Below, piece after piece: positions 47,466 through 57,575 of a DNA stretch of 64,000 nucleotides (position 1 is the first letter of the stretch; the number at the start of each line of letters is the position of its first letter). Origin of the DNA: Verticillium longisporum (Eukaryota > Ascomycota > Sordariomycetes > Glomerellales > Plectosphaerellaceae). The translations under genes were made by a program, and so were the position numbers. The stretch lies in contig JAETXT010000005.1 of assembly GCA_019188255.1 (NCBI GenBank), forward strand, positions 1,426,001 to 1,490,000, read 5' to 3'. The notes beneath the pieces were generated by a model. The model made no database searches. It was not told the origin of the DNA and worked only from the letters and a program-made list of their open reading frames with translations.

Positions 47466-47626
47466 AATAGAAGGCTGCTACTCAGCATTGATTGGGTGTC
47501 GAAGGCCTGTTGCTGCACAGCTGCCTAAATGGCAGTAAGACAATGTTCGTTGCTAGCATCGTCCGTCCCCCTCCGATGCCTGGGCTCATTTGACTCCTTC
47601 GCGGAGTTCACGCAAGCAAAGAGTTC

Positions 47627-48883
47627 ATGAGCATGTCAAGTGTCACTGGATTCGCGATGGCTTTGGAAATCACAACGCTCAATCCGGGAGAGCCTAAACC
47701 TTGGCCCTCCTTCGATCACCCGTCGTCGCAATGGATACGAAGCAGTCAGCGCGCCGCAGACTTGTATGACAAGGGGATCAAGTTCTATCGTAAGGAGGAT
47801 CTTGTGAACATTGAAAAGGAGGTCTCTGAATCCTACATTCGGGAGTTCTTCAATCTTCCGCGCATCGACGGAACTGTTCTTCGCATGAGAAATCCTCTTC
47901 ACGGCGTCCTCAAGCCAATCTGGTGAGTTGCACCCCGCATGTCCGAACGGACAGCCAGTGAGGATATATGCTTGCGCGGCTAATCAGCATCATCAGGAAT
48001 CCAATCATAGAGTTCCAAAACTACTGGAAGTTTGTGAGGAAGGAGCCGGATGGACCCCCCGAAACTCACCTGTGTTCGTTTCGCGTGGACTGGTTGAATC
48101 AGTCTATGCAGCAGTATGAAGGGAAGATTGAGAACTATGAGGATATTTTTCGGGGAAAACGCACCGCATGGGTCGACAGCAAGACATGCGCCGCGTTCAA
48201 AGCCCACACTCGGCAGCTCTTGGCGAAGCGAAAGGTGACCAAGATCGTCTGCTTCGGCCTAGGAGATTTCGTGCGTCGCCCGCCTGTCTGGTGGAAAGTC
48301 CGCAACGCTCAATCTGACAATCCAATCACGGAAGGGGATCATTTGGAGGGTGGTATGATCCAGCACTGGGCCGCTATCACCATGGCCGAAACCCTGCGAG
48401 GGCTTGCCGATGGATCCTCCGTCAGACTACTTACGCAGGACCCGAAGTACACAGCCGAGGCGAGAGCTATTCTGGAAGATGTCGGCTTCGAAGTCGTCGG
48501 GGCATTTGGCGCTGGAGGCTTTGCCGAAATCGACGAGGAGACGGTGGTTATCTCCATCTACACCGCGGCGCCGGTGAAGCAGATCGTTGCCGATATGCCA
48601 CGCCCCATTTCTATCATCACTACACCCCCTGGCGAGATTTTGGATTCATCCGAGTATGTGAATAATCCTATAGTACTGCTCTGTGAAGGGTGTTTTTGAC
48701 CAAGTGTCTACTAACGCGTGTGGTGCCAGGAGAATCCCTGCTGACACGGAAACTCCCCGTACGATAGAGATGTGGCGGCAATATGTAGCCTCAGACTTCC
48801 CGGCAGTCGCCGATGACATCTCTAGTATCACATCTCTGGGGAGCCTGAAGATCTTCACCAGGATCGAGGATGCTGTTTCCTAA
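47627..48883 (+). CDS. SRR1-like domain protein
   Basis: SRR1 domain proteins (plant SRR1, yeast Ber1) are soluble and of unclear biochemistry, linked to circadian input in plants and to microtubule or tetrapyrrole phenotypes elsewhere. Three exons: 47627-47923, about 47997-48653 and 48730-48883. Intron 1 ends either at 47987 or 47996; both keep the frame, differing by three residues. Intron 2 is 48654-48729. Product about 369 residues. The SRR1 region is in exon 2: 'KVTKIVCFGLGDFVRR' then 'IQHWAAITMAETLRGL', followed by 'VRLLTQDPKYTAEARAILEDVGFEVV', which reads like a Rossmann-type half. A second in-frame ATG at 47657 is an alternative start. The gene begins only 160 bp from the right LTR, so part of its promoter may be the transposon edge. 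Confidence 0.85.
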
Positions 48884-49241
48884 GATATGTTGGGCCCCGT
48901 AGCGCCACCGTTCGCTGGGACAAGCAAAGTAAGGTGCCTTGCAAGCCTGGGTTGTGCATGTGCGGCAGAGATCTCGTACAGTTGTCTGAATTTTGTCCGC
49001 AGCACGGTAGTGACACGATTCTTGCCATGAGAAACACAACATCAATGTTTATTTGTCTAGCTACTGCGTGTAGCAGACTGTACCTGAGTGTAACTCACTG
49101 TTTTTGTTGCGAAGAACCGGGTCATTGTACGAATCGCCTGCATGCGTTGGCATCAAGAATGGATTGACGCTAGGGTTGTTTCTACGTTGAATGATGTATC
49201 TGAAGGCATTTATACATCAGTTGGTCGCTCGGAAACAATTC

Positions 49242-51617
49242 CTACGAACAGAACGTCCGCGCAACATTCTCAATCACCCTTGTCACCTCCTTCAGACTGT
49301 CGACGTCTACCCACTCCACAGCTGCATGCAGTCCTTCACCCTTTGGCCCATATATAATTGACGGGATGCCCGCCTCATTCAAAAGACCTGCATCGCACCA
49401 GAATCCTGCAGCATCTGGCTCTGGCACATTGCCGGTCACGTTCCCAACCACGGCCCTTACGGTTTGTACAAAGCTATGATCATCCTCGAGGGCCGACCCA
49501 GGCCGACTAAATGTCATGCGCGGGGCGGCATACTGGAAACCAGGTGTCTTTGCAGCCACCTCTTTCAAAAGACGACTCAGATCGTCCATGATCGACGAGG
49601 GTGTCTGGGGCGGGACCGTCCGGAACTCAATGGTCAGGGTGCATTTTGCCGGGTAGCTTGACGGTTCCTCGCCGCCTACGAGCTTGCCGCCGTGAAGGTG
49701 CGCTTTTCCGAGGAGGGGGTGCGTGGGAAGCGTGAGTCCATACTCCAGGAGAGCCGTTTGCAGACTGCCGGCGAGCAGGATCGCATCGATGCCGATGTGC
49801 GGCTCGGAGCCGTGCGCAGCCTTGCCGAGCACGTCTATCTCAACCCACACGAAGCCTCTATGCGCCGTGACCATGGCTTGGCTGGTTGGTTCAGGGATGA
49901 GCGCTGCATCAGCCTTCCAGCCGGCGGCTAGCACGTCCTCGGTTCCTTTGGAGAAGTTTTCTTCGTCTGACACGGCGGCCAGGATAATGTCGCCCCGGAG
50001 CCTCTCGGCGCCCGACTTGGCAAAAGCTGCCAGGACTGCCATGGACGACGCGACGCCGGCCTTCATGTCCAAGGAACCTCTGCCGTAGATGCGGTTGTCT
50101 TGCAGGAGGCCACTGAGCGGATCCGTACCTTCCCCATAGGATGAAAGGCTCACCGTGTCAATGTGGCCGTTCAGCATGAGCGACTTGCCGCCACCAGTGC
50201 CACGTAGGACGCCTACAATGGACGGCCGTCCCGCAGTACGCTCGACCCAGTGTGCCTCTAGATCGCGGTGTCGAAGCCATGAGAAGATGTATTCTGCGGT
50301 GGCAGTCTCGTCAGAACCGGCATCATTTGACAGATCGGGGTTCGCGGATGCGATCCTTGTGAGGATCTGGGTCAAGCCTGTTGCATCGCTGACCGTCACG
50401 TCCAAGGGCTCCTTATGCTGGCGTGAGCTTTCGGTGTTGAGCACCACCACAACAGAGTCGGCTTTCAGCCAGCTAGGACGCTGGCCGCTTGCCGCCAGCC
50501 GTTGCAAGCCGGCCAAAGTAGCGCCGCCGCAAGGACCGCTGTTGATGCCTCCCTCCGCGAGAACGCGAGTGGCTTCATGGGCTTCGTGGTCCGAGACTGT
50601 CACGCAGGCGTCAACGCCCGCTCTCAGGTCATCAAAAGCCGTAAGCGATACCGTGCCGCAGTTGAGGCCCTCCATGATGGTTTTGGAGGTCGCCACGGAC
50701 GAGATTTTGCCCTGCCTCAAACTCTCGTACAAGCAGGCGGCTGTGTCCGGCTCTACCGCTAGTACACGATACGCCCGATCGCCTGACTTGCAGTGTCGAA
50801 CGACAGCCTGCGCCAACGACCCGACGCCGCAAGGGGTGACGACAAGATCCGGCTTCAACCCCTGAGAAGCAAGCTGGGCATTGACCTCTGCAACGAGAGT
50901 AGCGTAGCCCTCAACAATCCATTTCGGTATGTCGGTGTAGCCATCAAACCCGGCATCTTGGATGAAAAGTCCGCTGGGGTCGGTCTGGGACGCAGCATGG
51001 GCTTCTCTCATTGCGCCATCGTAATCCAGCTGGCTGACCACGACCTCGGCGCCCTCGGAAGCTATGTGTTCGGCTGCTGCGGGGCCGACAGCCTTGAACA
51101 CGTATACCTTTGACTGGATCCCTAGCAAACGGGCGGTGGCTGCCAAGGCACGGCCGTGATTGCCGGCGCTGGCGGTGTATAGGATAAGCGACCTTTGCTG
51201 TGCACAGCGAGCGATGTCTTGGAAAGACGAGTTGAGGGGCAAGTCGAACTGGTCGATGATTGCCCGGCAGGTGCCCCAGGAGGCACCCAGAATCTTGAAG
51301 GAGGGTAGTCCGAGGCGATTGCTCTCGTCCTTGACGTACACGGCTTTGACGCCAAGTTTCTTCGCCAACGATTCCATTGAGACAAGAGGCGTCACGGCAA
51401 AGCCCGGCATCCGGCAGTGGAGTGAGCGCGGCAGTGAAACATCGTCGTGGATATTGACTGAACCAGTTGCCTTGTTGAAGAAAAGAGGCTTGCGTGACGA
51501 CATTTTGAAATTAAACAGCGTGCTGCTTGGATGCTGTGCTGCTTGTATCGCTCGCAGTCGAGGACAAAAGTGGAATGTTGGGAGCAGTGCTGAAGACTTG
51601 GATGGAGTTCTGAGCAA
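49242..51617 (-). CDS. Fusion: diaminopropionate ammonia-lyase-like + M20 deacylase
   Basis: One uninterrupted frame of 791 residues joins two enzymes. Residues about 45-460 are a fold-type II PLP enzyme resembling diaminopropionate ammonia-lyase: Lys of 'LPSFKILGAS' for the Schiff base, 'ASAGNHGRALA' for phosphate/substrate binding, glycine loop 'TPCGVGSLAQ', and 'GPCGGATLAGL' near the end. Residues about 470-791 are an M20/ArgE/DapE-type metallohydrolase with all expected ligands in order: 'GHIDTV' (H-x-D), 'GRGSLDMKAG' (bridging D), 'SDEENFSKG' (E-E), 'IPEPT', and terminal His in 'GEGLHAAVEW'. Both halves look catalytically competent. The start may be 51617 or the internal ATG at 51503 (MSSRKP); the longer form adds an Arg/Ser-rich leader like a mitochondrial presequence. 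Convergent with the SRR1-like gene. A stepwise deacylation then ammonia elimination is an inference. Confidence 0.85.
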   Translation of the reverse strand: MLRTPSKSSALLPTFHFCPRLRAIQAAQHPSSTLFNFKMSSRKPLFFNKATGSVNIHDDVSLPRSLHCRMPGFAVTPLVSMESLAKKLGVKAVYVKDESNRLGLPSFKILGASWGTCRAIIDQFDLPLNSSFQDIARCAQQRSLILYTASAGNHGRALAATARLLGIQSKVYVFKAVGPAAAEHIASEGAEVVVSQLDYDGAMREAHAASQTDPSGLFIQDAGFDGYTDIPKWIVEGYATLVAEVNAQLASQGLKPDLVVTPCGVGSLAQAVVRHCKSGDRAYRVLAVEPDTAACLYESLRQGKISSVATSKTIMEGLNCGTVSLTAFDDLRAGVDACVTVSDHEAHEATRVLAEGGINSGPCGGATLAGLQRLAASGQRPSWLKADSVVVVLNTESSRQHKEPLDVTVSDATGLTQILTRIASANPDLSNDAGSDETATAEYIFSWLRHRDLEAHWVERTAGRPSIVGVLRGTGGGKSLMLNGHIDTVSLSSYGEGTDPLSGLLQDNRIYGRGSLDMKAGVASSMAVLAAFAKSGAERLRGDIILAAVSDEENFSKGTEDVLAAGWKADAALIPEPTSQAMVTAHRGFVWVEIDVLGKAAHGSEPHIGIDAILLAGSLQTALLEYGLTLPTHPLLGKAHLHGGKLVGGEEPSSYPAKCTLTIEFRTVPPQTPSSIMDDLSRLLKEVAAKTPGFQYAAPRMTFSRPGSALEDDHSFVQTVRAVVGNVTGNVPEPDAAGFWCDAGLLNEAGIPSIIYGPKGEGLHAAVEWVDVDSLKEVTRVIENVARTFCS

Positions 51618-52897
51618 TCACGAAGCTCCTAAGTGTACATATCGAAAGTTGAAAGGAATTTATGTGCTCCAAAAGAAGGAAAATCAATCTAATGCAAGGC
51701 GCATACTGCGTATACTGGATTTGAGGTCAAGTTCACAGAGGGCGTCATAAGTTCTCAGAAGGCGTTGGTGGAGATTCGGAGTACAGAGGCGTGAATGACA
51801 GAGGCTAGCTGCCAATTCAGGCTAGATTCGGCTGGTTCTCCCGATGTGTGACCATCACTCGCGCTAACTTCGACCACTCACTCGAAACCTGGCCTGTGGT
51901 GGTCTTTAGTCTTTACCGCATGTGAAGGCTTTGGGCATGAAACATTCCTCTCAGTTGCATTGCTACATTGGTCTGCCGTATTCGATTCTGGATGGTAACC
52001 TGGGATTTCGAGCGGATGCAATATATTTGACCCCCACATATAGTCAAGTAGCAACCATTTTTGACGCTTGACCATAAAGCTTGCATCACATGGTTTGAAG
52101 ATGTTGTCAACGCCAGTTTCTGGAGTTTGGATTTTGGAATAGTGATGTTGAGACTACTACAGCCGATTCAGTAGGAGGACCAGTATACCAAGGTAAATAT
52201 GTCCTTCTGGACAAAGTTTGCAGATGAATCAGCTCAGGTCGCTAGGCGCTCACTACAGAGATCGACTGTATCCAATGACGAACAGGGAACCACTTCCCTA
52301 TCCAAAGTTCTCGACACGACCAGAAGACCCTTCTCTGATTCATTCTTTTAATATCTACTCATGTAACTGGCCTCAAGATCGATCCATTCACAAATCACAA
52401 TCTTATCATTTTATTCGATTGATCTTCAACGATCTGGACGGGAGGCCGACGGCGAGTATCACAGCCTAACACTGAGAGTCTAGGCACGAGCCTGGGTTTG
52501 AGCGCACATGGATGGTTGGCCAACCATTGATGATAGTTAAATCTTCACGCTCGATCAAGGACACAAGTTGTGATGTATTCGCGACAGTTGAGATGCTACA
52601 TTCGAGCCGAAAAGGTAAAAAAGCAAACTTGTTACGGCGTCGACCCGTTGTCAGTGTAAGCTTGTAGCCTATACCTTAACGAATGCAGCCTAATTGAATC
52701 CAAGTCGTTGATCCGTTAGATACCCGTTTGCCTCAATCTATTAGGGCACTGGCGCCCATGTAAGGGCTGCAAGTAATGTTTTCTAGCTTTCAAGGCCGAG
52801 AGCGACACGTAGTTAAATACCACGCATAGGAACATGGACTCGAGGTCTGAGTAGCTGGCTCATCTGTCCCATTCATATCACATCCAAGTTTCAGCTC
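51618..52897. other. Intergenic, no gene seen
   Basis: Promoter of the fusion gene at the left end. The rest has only short frames (up to 83 codons) and mixed base composition. Nothing recognisable. Confidence 0.6.
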
Positions 52898-53297
52898 ATG
52901 CCGCGCGACCTTGTTCTCCTGAATCTACCTAGCAATCTCGAGCGCCAGCATGCCACGCAAAAGCTCATCCCAGCAACCTGCGCCTTGCACCGCGCTTATT
53001 CGATGCAACGGCAAGTTATGTTCTCTCAAAACTACCCACAGTGACGCCGAGATCCTCTGTCAGGCTTAGCTGACTGGCAAAGGAACCTTTGAACCTGGCG
53101 ACTTCAAGCCAGTTGATCCCACCGAGACAGTCGGTGCGAATCGAAGCACAACTGCTGCTGTGGCAACGGGAACGCCCACCCCGCATCAGATGCCGCGTCA
53201 CAATGCTCACACGAGCTCGAATGCTAGAGCGAGCTCAGCAGGCCAGGCCGAGACGCTAGCCGGCGTGGGTGCTTGGGCCGTGGACCGTTACAAATGA
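52898..53297 (+). CDS. Possible small two-exon gene
   Basis: An ATG at 52898 opens 39 codons to 53014. A 55-bp intron with a weak donor (GTTATG) and TTAG acceptor (53015-53069) would lead in frame into 75 codons ending at 53295-53297. The predicted 114-residue product starts MPRDLVLLNLPS and ends AGVGAWAVDRYK. Its second half is polar and Thr/Ala/Ser/His-rich and has the look of coding sequence rather than chance translation. I do not recognise a family. The poor donor and lack of any motif keep confidence low; it could also be the 3' part of a decayed gene. Confidence 0.3.
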
Positions 53298-53611
53298 TCT
53301 AGCTGAGCGCCGGGCGGGTACTTTGTCTGTAAGCTTGGCATGCTTCAGACATGGCCCCGAAAGCTCGTAATTTTTGACTGATGCACGTGGAGGATTAACA
53401 GCACTTGGTACACCGCCCACACCTGTGTCACGGTCGAGAAACGGGGCTAGTATGGGGGCCGCGGGGGGAGGGGAGTGCTTATGTTCCTTGCATCATTATC
53501 TATAACATTCGTTGTTCGGCTATGATGAGAAAAGAGGCTTAGGCTTGTGTCTCGTGCTACAGGATCCTCGATGTCGCAAGGAGGCGTCAGGTAATTGACA
53601 CACGTAGACGT

Positions 53612-54143
53612 CTAGACGCCAAAGAGCTTCAGCGGGGCCACGACCAACCAGCCCAGAACAAGGACATCCAGTGCCTTGGAGACCTGGGTCGAATCCTCAA
53701 TGGCGCGATTGTACTCCTCGAGCATGGGAATCTTGGCCTTGTTGTTCCAGTACGAGCGCATGTAGAGGCTGATACCGTACGAGCCGGCGGCGAGGACGAG
53801 AGCCCAGGCGGTGTTGCGGAAGACAAGCTTGCTAGAGGTGAAGAGCACGAAGCTCAGGCCGTTGTAGAGTGAGAAGAGGGACTGTTTGGGGCGTGTCAGC
53901 CACTCTGCACGCTGTGCAGATGAAGTCAGGAAGGGTGCGACCGCAACGTACAAAGATGAAGCCGGCGCCGACGGTGTAGCGGGTATCCCAGAGCTGCTTC
54001 TTGGCGGTGCTGCTCCATTGGGCAGCCTTCTCGGCTGTCTGCTCATACTTTTGAAGCTTTGGGATGGACTGAGCCGAGAAGTACACGGCGTAGCCGCTGG
54101 CTGCCGTGACCAGGAGGGTCAAGATGTTGGAGATGAGGACCAT
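53612..54143 (-). CDS. Small membrane protein of unknown function
   Basis: Two exons, 54143-53952 and 53881-53612, joined across a 70-bp GT-AG intron (53951-53882) in phase 0; 153 residues. The first hydrophobic segment is N-terminal (LISNILTLLVTAASGYAVYF), then an amphipathic linker with 'QTAEKAAQWSSTAKKQLWDTRY', and three more hydrophobic segments across 'GAGFIF-SLFSLYNGLSFVLF', 'TAWALVLAAGSYGISLYM' and 'ALDVLVLGWLVVAPLKLFGV'. So three to four helices. The splice is supported because each exon alone ends in the middle of a hydrophobic segment and the join completes it. No family recognised. Upstream in-frame sequence to 54341 exists, but the chosen ATG starts just before the first helix. 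Confidence 0.75.
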
Positions 54144-55586
54144 TTTGCTTGCGTCAGGGTATGGTTTATTCGTCTTGTTTGAATTGTTTGTAACGTGAAG
54201 TTGATATGCCACCGTGGTGCGAGCCTCGAGCGTTTTAACGGGAAGCAAATCGTGAAGAGACGATGATGTCATGCGCCGCTGTGACAGCTCACAGACACGT
54301 GCTAAAGCCGGATGACGATGGTCATGCACTCGCTCCACCACTGGTCAGTCTGATTGAAGTGTCGTGGCCCGATCTGGTATGCCCATGTTCACCGCGTCTG
54401 CTGACGGCATCGTAGCACCTTGTATCGAGCTTGCGGCGGTAACGCCATGATTCTACGCGCATTCCAAACGCGCTCCGTTGAGGCCAAGGATTTTGGTGGG
54501 CGGCTGACAACGAGGAGCACATCTATCTGTATGTGCTCGGCGCTCGGAGTATGATCGAATCCATCGGAAAAATACTACCCCCCAGTGCACCTCGATGGTC
54601 CGACCGTGTCACGCGAGCAGACTTTGACGAATGCCCTCTCACGCAGTGCTCCCGAGATGGGATGAGGACCTGGTCAATCGCCAAGCACTATTGTCATCAA
54701 AATAAGCTCATGAGCCGAGCTCCGGGTTACAGATCATCGATGTTCAATCCCCACCCACCCCTCCATCATGATGCCACTCATTCGAGAGAGAGGGAGAGAG
54801 AGCTTACAGGATGAATCAATTTCGAGGTAGCATCGTCAAATGGGTCGAAGGCTTGGTATTCCCGCGGCGGAGGAGACACAGGGGGTGGCTATGCCAGGTG
54901 AGCGGCGGGCACTAGGCGCCATGAGGCAAGGAATCGCAGTGGGAAAACAAGACTTTTCAGCTGGAGGGTTCACCTGGCAGATGCGGAGGCGAGGTCAAAC
55001 ATGGGTCTCTGCTGCTCGCTGCTCGAGCTCAAGGCACGTCACACCTGTGGACTTCTGTGGCCGGGCTATGGGCTTGAAATGCGGGGCTTGGCACACTGAC
55101 ATGGAAAGAGCCTGGTCAGTGAACATGCCCTGAGATGCCCACCTGGGCAAGGTGCCAGGCCAACCTGCCCTGCCTTGGTCTTACCTGCCCTGAAGAACCA
55201 ATGCGAGGAGGCTGGAACTGGAACATCGAGGCAGGACCAGCCCCGCGTTTGCCTGCCTGGCTGCCGCCTGAGGTCCTTCCTGTGGTCCTGAGGTTCGGAG
55301 ATCGAGGCAGTTAGGTACATGTCACGATGTACTCGTGCACCGCCCCTGCCATATAAAGAGGATGGGGAGCTTTCCCCGCGCGTGCACTGAGCGGGCAGCT
55401 TCTCTCTGCTCTCTGCTCTCTGCTCTCTTGCTCTGTGCTTCTTGCCTTCTCCGCCAGTCGCCAATCGACTCATTTCACTCTCTAGTGACCTTTGTCGCGT
55501 TTGTGATCCCGCCATTACGATCTATTGCCCTCGACCGTCCCAATTGATCCATCACTGACTGACGAGACCCCCAACCACCGCCCATC
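54144..55586. other. Divergent intergenic region with cation exchanger promoter
   Basis: No recognisable gene; ORFs at 54840-55133 (+) and 55066-55515 (-) overlap each other and lack motifs. The right end carries the core promoter of the exchanger. Confidence 0.6.
55350..55447 (+). promoter_or_regulatory. TATA box and CT-rich tract of the exchanger gene
   Basis: CCATATAAAGAGG at about 55349-55361 is a good TATA box, followed by a CTCTGCTCTCTGCTCTCT pyrimidine tract at about 55400-55440. Fungal transcription starts typically lie just after such tracts. The ATG is at 55587, giving a leader of about 150 bases. Confidence 0.55.
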
Positions 55587-57121
55587 ATGTCGAACGGCCG
55601 CGGGTCCGAGCAGACGCCTCTGCTTCCCAGCCTCAACGTCGAAATCGCCCACGAAGGCGAAAGCGGCAGACAGGGTTTCCACATCAACCACTTCCTCGCC
55701 GTCCTCTGGCGTAGCTCGTGCACCGCTTCGAAGCTCGTCAACGTGCTCTGGCCCTTTGTCCCCGTCGCCCTCATCCTGCAGTTCTTCCCGGGACTGCACA
55801 TCTGGAAGTTTGTCATTGCTTACATCGCCGTCATCCCTTCTGCCAACCTGCTGGGCTTTGCAGGCCAGGAGTTCGCTCGCAAGCTGCCCAAGGTCGCCGG
55901 CATCCTGATTGAGACGACATTCGGATCCATCATTGAGATTATTCTTTTCGTCGTGCTGATCGTCAAGCACGACGCTAGCGACCCCGAAGACAATGGCGAC
56001 GAGGGCAACCTAGTGCCCATCATCCAGGCCGCCATTCTCGGTAGCATCCTGACGAACCTGCTCCTCTGCCTCGGCCTGTGCTTCTTCTTCGGCGGCCTGC
56101 GCGAGGCCACACAGAAGTTCCACAGCATCGTCTCCGAGGTCGGCAGCGGTCTCCTGCTCGTTGCCGCCTTTGGTCTCCTCATCCCGAGCGCCTTTTACTC
56201 GGCCCTCAAGTCTGAGGTCGTCCCGCTGCTGCCGGGCCTGCCGGGTCCTCACGAGCCCTTCACCGAGCGAAAGCTCGAGGACGATGTGCTGAGCATCAGT
56301 CAGGCCACCTCCATTGCCCTCATCGTCGCCTTTTTCCTCTACATCTGGTACCAGGCCAGCAGCCAGCACAGCATCTTCGACGAGGTCATCGAGGCCGACG
56401 AGCACCGGGATGCGGATCGCGAAGCCGATGCCGAGAAGCCCAAGTTCACCATGACCGAGGCCCTCATCGCCATCACCATTGCCCTTGTGTTCGTAACGCT
56501 ACTTCTCATCTTCCTCGTCGAGGAGATTGAACACGTCGTGGAGGCTGGCGTGCCTGACCAGTTCTTGGGTCTGATCTTGCTGCCTCTGGTCGAGAAGGCC
56601 GCTGAGCATCTGACGGCGATTGACGAGGCCTGGGGTGCGTTTTGCTTTTCCCAGTGATTCTGCAGATTAATACTGACGACGTTCCCAGACGGCGCCATCA
56701 ACGTGGCTCTCTACCACTGCCTCGGCCCTTCGATCCAGACTGCCCTGTTCAACGGCCCCCTTGTCGTCATTGTCGGCTGGGCCCTGGGTAAGCCCATGGA
56801 CCTCAACTTTGAGATCTTCATGATTGCTCTGCTCGTCCTGTCGATACTCGTCGTTGGCAACTTCCTTCGCGACGGCGAGTCTAACTGGCTCGAAGGCGCG
56901 CTGCTTGTGGTATGTTATTTTGGTTGCTGGACCGATAACCTGCAGAAGCTGACATTGGCCCACAGATCGTCTACGTCATCATCGCCATTGCCTGCTGGTA
57001 CTACCCTAACCCCGATGTCGCGACCTCGAACGGGCTGCAGGCTACCGGGCTGGTCAATGTAACCATGAGCGTCGACCAGCTGAAGCAGCTGCAGCAGCTT
57101 CTCGCCATCAAGCTCGAGTAA
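55587..57121 (+). CDS. CAX/VCX1-type cation/proton exchanger
   Basis: Predicted vacuolar or endomembrane Ca2+(cation)/H+ antiporter. Three exons: 55587-56634, 56689-56909 and 56966-57121; introns of 54 and 56 bp. Product about 474 residues with roughly eleven hydrophobic segments and an acidic linker in the middle ('DEVIEADEHRDADREADAEK'), as usual for the family. The two alpha-repeats that form the ion path are present but altered: repeat 1 reads 'IETTFGSIIEIILFVVLI', with Ser-Ile-Ile where classical members have Asn-Ala-Val, and repeat 2 reads 'LVEKAAEHLTAIDEAWDGAINVAL', with Glu-Lys where GN is usual. The key glutamates (E of 'IIEII' and of 'AAEH') remain. So it may be a divergent paralogue with different ion preference. 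The C-terminal tail after the last helix is short and Gln/Leu-rich. Confidence 0.85.
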
Positions 57122-57575
57122 GGACCCTCTCGGTCATCTCCCATCGAGCAGGATCGCCTCGCGACTGTCCGCAATAAATCGTGTGTCGAAAAGTGTGTCG
57201 TTGCCATTCAAATTGTGGAGGGGTGGCCGATGTGTGACAGGAGGGCAAAATTGGTCATGCTAGCATATCTTCAGGTTGGATTTTCCGTCACGTTACTCAC
57301 TATCTGACTAAATCTGTACCAAACTTTAGCTACGAATACAAGTTCACGTCTATTTGAAACACAACAAGAATGCGTTTGATCACCACTTGGCTTCGGTAAG
57401 GAGCACCCTTCAGCACGAGGAAAGCATGGAACAGATGCAAAGACTTGCGTGTCCTGACAGACAGGCATATTACTTCATTATCGTCTAACTAGAGCAACAC
57501 ACCGGCCCTCCAGGCATACACGCAAGGGCTGTCGGTCTCGCATCAAACTACACATCCTGTACACGGGCGACACGC
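57122..57575. other. Convergent intergenic region, no gene seen
   Basis: 454 bp between two facing stop codons. AT-richer than the flanks. Only 3' untranslated regions expected. Confidence 0.7.
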
